DNA of 25,362 bases from Patescibacteria group bacterium (lineage in GTDB: Bacteria > Patescibacteriota > Gracilibacteria > UBA1369): the NCBI GenBank assembly GCA_018825335.1, contig JAHJEW010000066.1:1-25362 (forward strand), written 5' to 3'. The translations under genes were made by a program, and so were the position numbers. Below, piece by piece: positions 1 to 6,195 of the stretch. A model generated the notes under the pieces. That model was not told the origin of the DNA, searched no databases, and saw only the letters and a list, made by a program, of their open reading frames with translations. Each line of letters begins with the position of its first letter. The first letter of the stretch is position 1.

Positions 1-2064
1 GACGATTCAATCAATGCAATTAACACCTTTTCAGCGGAAATAGAACGTCGCAGAAAGAGAATAGGCCAAATGGTGGACACATATTTTGGAACACTGGACC
101 AGAATAAACAGTATTTTGCCAAACGCGAGGGCTACGACGCCATTAAACTTTACAAGGAAGGATTCCTGGCTCTTGACGAAAACGGAAAGCAGGAATGGCT
201 TGATGCACTTCAGGAAGAAATCCGCGAGCGCATTGAGCTGCACGAAGAACTTTCCGCCCACGTATCAAAAGACCAGCTGGCGCGGATGAGACGCAGCGAA
301 TTAAAGCGAATGGAACTCTATCTTAGAGAATGTGATAACATTTTGCTGGAAAACAAAGATATTTTCAGTCCGCAGGAAATCGACAGTTTCAAATCACAAA
401 TTGCCGACTGCACCAGCCACAGAGACCAGATGAGGCTCCTTACAAAAATCACCGGACAGATTGAAAAAAGAAAATGGTACGCACAGGTTTATCGTCGTCT
501 CCCGCCAAAATACAGACAAGTATGGGGCGATATAAGTAAAATGACTTTTGAAGATCGTGAAACGGGCTACGAAAAAGTCATTGTAAAAATTGAGGAAGAT
601 TACGAAGAAACCCTGAATAACCACCCTGACCGCAAACATATAGGCTCAAAAGACCGCGAAGAGGCACTTAAATATGTAAGAAGCGAACAAACTTCCGGCG
701 GTGACAAGTTTCGCGCGCTAAAAAATCTGGATTCCCAGATAAAAAAACAAAAAAAAGAGGTCTCCGACCCTTTCGAATCGGCGCTTGAAAAACTTGCCGC
801 TTTTAAAGGTCCGAAAGAAATAAAGAACCTGCGCGACAGGTTCTACGACACTCCAACATATGATGAGCGCAAACAAATCACAGTGGGACTTTTGGAGGAA
901 TTAATGGAGGCCACAAATGAATCCGCCGAGGCAAAAGAGCTGACAAGCGAATACCATGCACGCCTTAACGCGGACCTTTCAGGTCGCATCATAGGCAAAG
1001 AAACTCACAAGGAGGCTCTGAAAAGATGGGAACAAAAAGACCTGGATGAAAGAAGAGAAACCATGACAATTTACACAACCGACCGGGACAGAAGAGTAAA
1101 ACTTCTTAAAGAATTCCTGGGTCTACCAACTGAAATCCAAAAACAAAATTTCGACTTCTTTCAGATGACCCACACAGATAGGGCCGCCCTGATTGCGAAA
1201 CTCCACGGAATAAAGACACCGGAAATCAACAAAGCCGATACCGAAAAAGTCACTGAAACGGAAACTTCGCCGGACGCCAAAATAGAAAAACTGGCGGCAC
1301 TCGCAGCAACGAAAGCCCGCAATCAGGAATACGAAAAAGCGGCAAACTACTACGAACAAATCCTGGAGATTGATCCGGACTACGAAATAGCCAAAATCAG
1401 CCTCGCCCATCTTCAAAAAAGATTAAATGAAGAAGAAAACAAAACAGAGCAGAATGAAGAAAAAGCAGAGAAAAAACTGGCATCGGACAAGCTTGGCATG
1501 GTCAAAAGAACAGTTGAAGCCGCCACCAACACCGGCACAGTCAAAAAAAGACGCAAAAGAAACGAAATAAGCCGGCACCTGGTTGAAGAATCAAAACTTT
1601 CGGAATCTATTCACGGCTCAAACAAAGTTAAGAATAAAACCAAAGGACTGGATAGAAGAGGCCGAAAACTTGCGGAGGATCTATACGATTATTCCGGAGG
1701 ATCCTATATGCTCCAGAAAGGTGAAGCCACCAGAATAATATGGTCTCACTACAAGGGATTCCGCAAGAAAAACGACGAAAACGCGGAAGCATTGATAGAG
1801 AGACATGTCAGGAAAGAAATAGTCAATGATTCAAGCAAAGACCCTTTTAACGCCATCCAATTTTATAACGACAGCGACGGCGTCAGTAACGCCCAAATGG
1901 CTGAAGAGGAACTTGAAAAACGTGATACCGAAACCAGAAAAATCATTAAAAATACAGCCAAGAAAAATCTTGCCGATTCAAAAAACCCGGATCCCGCACT
2001 GGAAAAAGCGATTGAAGAGGAAGTTGATGAAAAAGACCTTTCCGTGGAGCTGCGGGCCGCCTAG
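1..2064 (+). CDS. TPR/coiled-coil protein, 5' partial
   Basis: The reading frame is open from base 1, with no stop between base 1 and the first ATG at 70. The residues coded before that ATG (DDSINAINTFSAEIERRRKR) look like normal protein, so the true start is probably upstream of the window. At least 687 residues are present. The product is soluble and very rich in Lys, Glu and Asp, with long predicted helices and no signal peptide or membrane segment. A tetratricopeptide-like helix pair lies at 1318-1425 (EYEKAANYYEQILEIDPDY pattern), which suggests a protein-protein interaction role. It is flanked by Lys/Glu-rich coiled-coil stretches. The C-terminal part (about 1500-2060) has no motif I recognise. 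The stop is TAG at 2062, 21 bp before the methyltransferase gene, so the two are probably co-transcribed. Function unknown; the coding call is firm. Confidence 0.85.
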   Translation, partial: DDSINAINTFSAEIERRRKRIGQMVDTYFGTLDQNKQYFAKREGYDAIKLYKEGFLALDENGKQEWLDALQEEIRERIELHEELSAHVSKDQLARMRRSELKRMELYLRECDNILLENKDIFSPQEIDSFKSQIADCTSHRDQMRLLTKITGQIEKRKWYAQVYRRLPPKYRQVWGDISKMTFEDRETGYEKVIVKIEEDYEETLNNHPDRKHIGSKDREEALKYVRSEQTSGGDKFRALKNLDSQIKKQKKEVSDPFESALEKLAAFKGPKEIKNLRDRFYDTPTYDERKQITVGLLEELMEATNESAEAKELTSEYHARLNADLSGRIIGKETHKEALKRWEQKDLDERRETMTIYTTDRDRRVKLLKEFLGLPTEIQKQNFDFFQMTHTDRAALIAKLHGIKTPEINKADTEKVTETETSPDAKIEKLAALAATKARNQEYEKAANYYEQILEIDPDYEIAKISLAHLQKRLNEEENKTEQNEEKAEKKLASDKLGMVKRTVEAATNTGTVKKRRKRNEISRHLVEESKLSESIHGSNKVKNKTKGLDRRGRKLAEDLYDYSGGSYMLQKGEATRIIWSHYKGFRKKNDENAEALIERHVRKEIVNDSSKDPFNAIQFYNDSDGVSNAQMAEEELEKRDTETRKIIKNTAKKNLADSKNPDPALEKAIEEEVDEKDLSVELRAA

Positions 2065-2085
2065 CATTCATATAACAAAGATTTA

Positions 2086-2679
2086 ATGTCGGATTTTCTG
2101 CTAATCATTGGAGGAGTGGTAATTCTGTTGCCATTCTTTTACATCTTCACAAACGCCGCGCCCAACATTTATTCCTTATTGGCTTTACTTTTGATTTTGA
2201 TTCCAACCGCGGCCGCGCTGATTAACGGAGCACCTTTTGTTCCAACTCCAATCGGCGCCGTTGAAAGAATGCTAAAAATAGCCAAACTGAAAAAAGGACA
2301 AAAAGTATACGACATTGGCTGCGGTGACGGCAGAATAGTCTACCTTGCAACCAAAAATCATGAAGTAAGCGCAACCGGATTCGAACTATCCCCTTTTATT
2401 TATCTGCTGGCAAGGATAAGAAAAATTCTGTGGAAATCCCGGGCCAAAATTAAATTCGGGAATTTCAAATGGCACAATCTGTCCGATGCCGACGTAATTT
2501 TTTGCTATCTGATGCCGGGCTCACTGGCCAAACTTGAAGCCAAACTTTCCCGCGAACTTAAACCCGGCACAAAAGTCATTTCATACGCTTTTCGCATTTC
2601 TCCGTGGAAAGAGGTAAGGAAGCACGAGCAGGATAATTCGATCCGCTCGGCTCCGATCTGGGAGTACGAGATAAAATAA
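2086..2679 (+). CDS. Membrane-anchored class I SAM-dependent methyltransferase (FAM173-like)
   Basis: The 197-residue product has two N-terminal hydrophobic helices (about residues 4-23 and 29-47) and then a cytoplasmic class I methyltransferase core. PFVPTP at residues 50-55 just before the core, motif I VYDIGCGDGR at 74-83, the acidic residue E100 ending motif II, and FCYLMP at 139-144 as motif IV all fit a Rossmann SAM-binding fold. The PTP-x-V/ML entry and the tail (LEAKLSRELKPGTKVIS) resemble the FAM173/ATPSCKMT group of lysine methyltransferases. That is a family resemblance; the substrate here is unknown. The fold is complete but compact. It starts 21 bp after the TPR gene and its last 104 bp overlap the end of comEC on the other strand. 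No Shine-Dalgarno site precedes ATG 2086. Confidence 0.85.
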   Translation: MSDFLLIIGGVVILLPFFYIFTNAAPNIYSLLALLLILIPTAAALINGAPFVPTPIGAVERMLKIAKLKKGQKVYDIGCGDGRIVYLATKNHEVSATGFELSPFIYLLARIRKILWKSRAKIKFGNFKWHNLSDADVIFCYLMPGSLAKLEAKLSRELKPGTKVISYAFRISPWKEVRKHEQDNSIRSAPIWEYEIK

Positions 2680-4117
2680 TTTTCATAACAACAAAATAAT
2701 AAACCGCCGCGGCCCACCACGGGAAATCGGATATTTTAAGATAAGCCAAAGGAATGGAAGCCGTAATTTGCACACCCCATAAAAACACCGATAAAAGCAC
2801 CCAAGCCGCGCCCACCCACAAAAAGGTTATGGGAAGAAGTAAAATAGAGCTGGCCAAAGCCAAAAAAGAAAAAAACATAATTAAAGGAATAAATGGCAAA
2901 AATATTAAATTTGCCAGTGGTGAAATCACGGAAAAAGTCCCAAAATGGTACAGAGCCACAGGTGTTGTAAAAATTGTGGCGGCCAGCGTAACCGGAAGTC
3001 CCTCGGCCAGTAGCGGCGGCATTTTTTGCAAATGCTTTTCCCAAACAGGCATAATCATCATAAGTCCAAGGGTGGAAACGAAAGATAACTGAAAACTCAC
3101 ATCCCAGACCAAAATTCGCGGGCTAACCAGAACCATGAAAAACCCGCTTAAAAGCAAAATTAAAATCCCATCCGCTTTGCGCCCCTGAAAAAGAGTAAAA
3201 ACGGCAAGAGCCCCCATAATCGACGCCCTGACCACACTGGCGGATAGTCCAGTCAATAAAGCGAAAAAAGCAATCGCCATCCAGGTCGCGGCAAAGCGGA
3301 GACGACGACTGCCGGATTTAAGAAAAGCCCCCACAATCGTAATCAAAAGTGTAATATTGTAACCGGAAATCGCCAGAATATGTGTCAGCCCTGAGCGCTG
3401 GAAATTATCCAGAATTTCCTGTGGAATACTGGAACGCAAGCCCAAAAGCAGTCCAAGCACAATACCTGATCCCGGTTCCGTAAAAAGAGTTTGTATCCGC
3501 CTGCTCACAAACGATTTAATCGCGTAAAGCAAGCGCCAACCGGAAACAAATCCATCTTTTTCAAGCAGCTTCACCCGCGGACCATACATAACAACAAAAA
3601 TACCATCTTTTGCCAGATAATCGGCGTAAGAAAAACTGTCAAACTCTGCCGGTTTACCAAGGAGACCATAAAGCTCAAGAACATCGCCATAATCGTATTC
3701 CGGAAACCGGTCCAGCTTAAGCAAAACCTTGCCCGATACTTCAATATCATCACGAAAAGAAATTGAGCGCGCCTCCAGTATGATGTACTGGGCGTCATTA
3801 CGAATTTCAGGCTGCGCGGTAACCACCCCCTGCAGCCGAATCGCTCCACCGATATCCCTGTAAAAACCAAGATCACCCGAACCAAACGATGGAAAAGAGA
3901 CTATAATCCTGAAGAAACCAATAAGCATGGCAATCAGACAAATCATCGCAAAAAAAGGCCCTCGCCTCACCATCAGAACAACAAATGCGGCCATAATAGC
4001 CACAAAAGCCATCCACCAGACCAAAACGCTGCCGACCATTACGCCCGCAAAAAAACAGCACAAAAAAAGTTTCATTAGTTTTGATCTTGTCATGCTGCCA
4101 CCGTACCTTTCAGGCAT
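2576..4117 (-). CDS. comEC: ComEC/Rec2-type DNA uptake channel without nuclease domain
   Basis: The 513-residue polytopic membrane protein would carry single-stranded DNA across the cytoplasmic membrane during natural transformation. Residues about 17-75 hold N-terminal membrane helices. Residues 90-180 form the DUF4131/OB-like region, and from about 217 comes the Competence domain with family signatures HILAISGYN (246-254) and the later DVSFQLSF and STLGLM. Typical ComEC proteins are longer and end in a metallo-beta-lactamase-like nuclease domain. This one stops after the membrane domain, so any nuclease would have to be encoded elsewhere. The start is not certain: ATG 4117 gives MPERYGGS, while an internal ATG at 4093 (MTRSKLMK) is equally good, and neither has a Shine-Dalgarno site. 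The last 104 bp lie inside the methyltransferase gene, and the C-terminal tail after the last helix is short, charged and probably poorly constrained. Confidence 0.93.
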   Translation of the reverse strand: MPERYGGSMTRSKLMKLFLCCFFAGVMVGSVLVWWMAFVAIMAAFVVLMVRRGPFFAMICLIAMLIGFFRIIVSFPSFGSGDLGFYRDIGGAIRLQGVVTAQPEIRNDAQYIILEARSISFRDDIEVSGKVLLKLDRFPEYDYGDVLELYGLLGKPAEFDSFSYADYLAKDGIFVVMYGPRVKLLEKDGFVSGWRLLYAIKSFVSRRIQTLFTEPGSGIVLGLLLGLRSSIPQEILDNFQRSGLTHILAISGYNITLLITIVGAFLKSGSRRLRFAATWMAIAFFALLTGLSASVVRASIMGALAVFTLFQGRKADGILILLLSGFFMVLVSPRILVWDVSFQLSFVSTLGLMMIMPVWEKHLQKMPPLLAEGLPVTLAATIFTTPVALYHFGTFSVISPLANLIFLPFIPLIMFFSFLALASSILLLPITFLWVGAAWVLLSVFLWGVQITASIPLAYLKISDFPWWAAAVYYFVVMKIILSRTPRSEPSGSNYPARASLPLSTEKCEKRMK

Positions 4118-4165
4118 TAAAAAATAATAAATTCCGCACCAAAAATGCCATAGGGCGGAATATTA

Positions 4166-4192
4166 TTGACAAAACTATATAAACATTATAAA
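4166..4192 (+). promoter_or_regulatory. Sigma70-like promoter of the TrmB-type regulator
   Basis: A perfect -35 box TTGACA (4166-4171) is followed by TATAAA (4187-4192) at 15 bp, or by the weaker TAAATT (4189-4194) at 17 bp. The predicted start of transcription is near 4199, giving a leader of about 28 nt before ATG 4228. The same AT-rich stretch read on the other strand holds a perfect TATAAT (4190 down to 4185) that could serve comEC, but I find no matching -35 box for it. Confidence 0.65.
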
Positions 4193-4227
4193 TTCTGACC
4201 TTATCCAGGCACGCAAACCCACAAATA

Positions 4228-5049
4228 ATGTATCCTGCGGAAACATTAAAATTGCTGGAAAACCTTAAAGCAATAGGCTTATCGGCGAATGAGGCCAATT
4301 TGTATCTGGCTCTTTTGACGTTTGGTACCAATCCGGTCAGCACCATTGCAAAAAAGGCTGAACTGAACCGCTCAAGCTGCTACGAGATTTTGCGGAAATT
4401 AATGGAAAAAGGGTTTATCAGCGAAATAAACAGAAAAAATATAACCTACTTTACTCCGGTTGAACCTAAAATTATGCTCAAAACACTGAGCAACAAGAAA
4501 AACGATCTGGACAATAAAATAGAAAACCTGAAGCAGTCGCTAATTTACCTTGAAAATATACAGTGCGAATATCCGCAAAAACCGTCCGTCATGTTTTATG
4601 AGGGAGAAGAAGGTATCCGAAATATCATGGAAGACACACTTACCTCAAACGAACCTATAAGGGCATACGCAAACCTGAAAGAACTGACCTCCATTCTCCC
4701 CGACTATTTACCGGAATATTACAAAAGAAGAACCGAGAGAAATATTTTTGTGAGAGCCATTTATACTGCGGATAAAGACAGCTATTTTCATAAACTCCGT
4801 GACCACCTGGAAAAACGTGAAAGCCGCCTAATACCGCCTGAATTCGATTTCAGTCTTGATATTATTATTTACGATTACAAAGTCGCGATTACATCACTCA
4901 AAGACCGTTTCGGGTTATTAATAACAAGCGCTTCATTTGCGCAAACCCAAAAAAAACTTTTCGACACCATCTGGGACTGGTCCAAAAATTGCGATCAATT
5001 AATGGTCAAGTCACTAAGCAAGAAATACGGATCCGCTCAAAAGAACTAG
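4228..5049 (+). CDS. TrmB-type winged-helix transcriptional regulator
   Basis: The 273-residue product has an N-terminal winged helix-turn-helix (about residues 8-75: LSANEANLYLALL, then a recognition-helix region RSSCYEILRKL and a wing around KGFISE). A short coiled coil follows (about 85-110), and then a C-terminal effector domain opening with PSVMFYEGEEGI. This arrangement is that of the TrmB family, best known in archaea as sugar-responsive regulators and also common in candidate-phylum bacteria. The effector is unknown. It is transcribed alone from its own promoter, diverges from comEC and converges on the lipoprotein gene, with only 11 bp between the two stops. Its length is normal for a short TrmB protein. 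The targets are not visible; self-regulation or control of comEC through the shared upstream region is possible. Confidence 0.88.
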   Translation: MYPAETLKLLENLKAIGLSANEANLYLALLTFGTNPVSTIAKKAELNRSSCYEILRKLMEKGFISEINRKNITYFTPVEPKIMLKTLSNKKNDLDNKIENLKQSLIYLENIQCEYPQKPSVMFYEGEEGIRNIMEDTLTSNEPIRAYANLKELTSILPDYLPEYYKRRTERNIFVRAIYTADKDSYFHKLRDHLEKRESRLIPPEFDFSLDIIIYDYKVAITSLKDRFGLLITSASFAQTQKKLFDTIWDWSKNCDQLMVKSLSKKYGSAQKN

Positions 5050-5060
5050 TTTTCAGGAAA

Positions 5061-6071
5061 TTATTGGGAATCAACAATCCCCGACCCATCATCCATCATC
5101 ATCATCATCATCTCCTCATCAGTGGGGGACGTCATACTTCCACCCATCATCGCTCCGGCCAGCGCCTCCATCGGAAACTCCGCAGCTCCGTCCGGCACCT
5201 CTATGGATAATGCCTTACCAAAATCTCCCAAAGTTACGTCCGCGGACATGATGCCTTTTCCTTCACCCGGACTTGTGCCCTTCATAGTGAGGCTTCCCTT
5301 AAATTTGTTAATAACTTTACTCTTACTGCCAACCCAAATTTCCGCGGCAATATCCACATTGTTAAGCTGCTCAAGATTCTGGGCAACCTCCTCATCCGAA
5401 ACAGTCTGTCCCTGATCCTCCGCTGATTTCCGTGAAAAATCAACCAGGCCTTTCTTATCAACAGTCACCTTATAATGATAACTTTCTTCGCCCATAACAT
5501 CATCGGTACCAACGTATTCGGGCTTGGCAAAAACAATAATCTTGTCCAGATTCTCCTTCATTTTGGTCTTTTCATCCTCGCTTGCGGGAGTGAATGAAAT
5601 GCCATAACTCTTAAGAAGCCCCGCGGGAAGAGAATATTGCCACCATTTTCCGAATAGATCCGTCATCTCCGCAGGCAACTCATTTCCCTCACCGTCAACC
5701 TTGAGATCCGCCACATTGAAGTAGATATCATCACCGTTCATTCTAAGCTCGGCACTTCCCGATCCGCCAACGCTGGCCGAATTGGACGCGCTGCCATCAA
5801 CCCTCATAACCAGCTTTGTCGCTTTTTCATCCAGAGCATCCAGCTGTCCATTCAGCTTGAAATCAAACTTCACATTGGTGGCGGAAGCATCGGTAACATC
5901 CCCTTTCAGGGCAACATCATATGTGTAAGCAGTCATTCCGGACAAATTGCTTATACCCTCTTTAACAACTTCCTCCGCGGGACGATCCGGGCCGGCTGAA
6001 GCACAACCGGAAAAAAGCAGAACACCAATCATTGGAACAAGAATGACTCTGATAAAACCTGTCTTTTGCAT
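5061..6071 (-). CDS. Putative lipoprotein with six-methionine C-terminal run
   Basis: From ATG 6071 the product has 336 residues and begins with a lipoprotein-type signal: basic head MQKTGFIR, hydrophobic core VILVPMIGVLL, then FSGC. Phe at -3 is unusual for a lipobox but the rest fits. The mature part is rich in beta-strand pattern and carries no motif I can name with confidence; the alternating pattern is reminiscent of LolA/LppX-like lipid- or polymer-binding folds (guess). The C-terminal tail is acidic and low-complexity, with six Met in a row between acidic residues. A longer version from ATG 6107 is unlikely because that codon overlaps the -10 box of the gene's own promoter. The gene diverges from the SLH-CAP gene across a shared promoter region, which suggests joint expression as surface components. 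Confidence 0.8.
   Translation of the reverse strand: MQKTGFIRVILVPMIGVLLFSGCASAGPDRPAEEVVKEGISNLSGMTAYTYDVALKGDVTDASATNVKFDFKLNGQLDALDEKATKLVMRVDGSASNSASVGGSGSAELRMNGDDIYFNVADLKVDGEGNELPAEMTDLFGKWWQYSLPAGLLKSYGISFTPASEDEKTKMKENLDKIIVFAKPEYVGTDDVMGEESYHYKVTVDKKGLVDFSRKSAEDQGQTVSDEEVAQNLEQLNNVDIAAEIWVGSKSKVINKFKGSLTMKGTSPGEGKGIMSADVTLGDFGKALSIEVPDGAAEFPMEALAGAMMGGSMTSPTDEEMMMMMMDDGSGIVDSQ
5094..5111. repeat. (CAT)6 trinucleotide microsatellite
   Basis: Six perfect CAT units lie inside the 3' end of the lipoprotein gene, where they read as ATG codons on the minus strand and give six consecutive methionines. Partial CAT units flank the tract. Slippage by whole units would keep the frame and change only the Met run. 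Confidence 0.9.
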
Positions 6072-6105
6072 AAAAATAATGATTAATATAAATAAAACTG
6101 AGTCC

Positions 6106-6133
6106 ATTCTAAATAGAACACGTTAAAAGTCAA
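6106..6133 (-). promoter_or_regulatory. Sigma70-like promoter of the lipoprotein gene
   Basis: Read on the minus strand, TTGACT (6133-6128) is followed after 16 bp by TAGAAT (6111-6106). The predicted start of transcription is near 6099, giving a leader of about 28 nt before ATG 6071. This site decides the start codon, because the upstream ATG at 6107 lies within the -10 box. Confidence 0.7.
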
Positions 6134-6164
6134 ATTTGTTTGTTAAGTAAGCCAATAATTTGAC
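6129..6164. repeat. 8-bp inverted repeat spanning two divergent -35 boxes
   Basis: GTCAAATT (6129-6136) and its perfect reverse complement AATTTGAC (6157-6164) are separated by 20 bp. Each arm contains most of the -35 box of one divergent promoter plus three to four extra matching bases beyond it. This could be a bipartite operator for the lipoprotein and SLH-CAP genes, or simply two similar -35 regions facing apart. Confidence 0.5.
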
Positions 6165-6188
6165 CCCGGCCGATAAAAAGTTTATAAT
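6160..6188 (+). promoter_or_regulatory. Strong sigma70-like promoter of the SLH-CAP gene (leaderless)
   Basis: TTGACC (6160-6165), a 17-bp spacer and a perfect TATAAT (6183-6188) form the best promoter in the window. The expected transcription start, about 7 bp past the -10 box, is 6195-6196, exactly at ATG 6196. The message is therefore predicted to be leaderless. The in-frame TTG at 6160 is part of the -35 box and cannot be the start codon. Confidence 0.8.
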
Positions 6189-6195
6189 CACAAAC

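Noticed and set aside
4185..4190. Perfect TATAAT on the minus strand as the comEC promoter
   Set aside because: No acceptable -35 box at 16-18 bp, and the stretch is already part of the AT-rich TrmB promoter; left unassigned.
5066..5082. GGGA/TCCC hairpin between the TrmB and lipoprotein genes as a terminator
   Set aside because: The stem has only four pairs plus a mismatch, lies in coding sequence, and no strong T-run follows on either strand.
5061..5210. A run of six histidines on the plus strand, looking like a cloning His-tag
   Set aside because: It is the (CAT)6 tract of the lipoprotein gene read in the wrong direction; lipobox, promoter and frame all support the minus-strand gene.
6160..6195. 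TTG start adding 12 residues to the SLH-CAP protein
   Set aside because: The TTG belongs to the -35 box and would lie upstream of the predicted transcription start; ATG 6196 opens a clean signal peptide.
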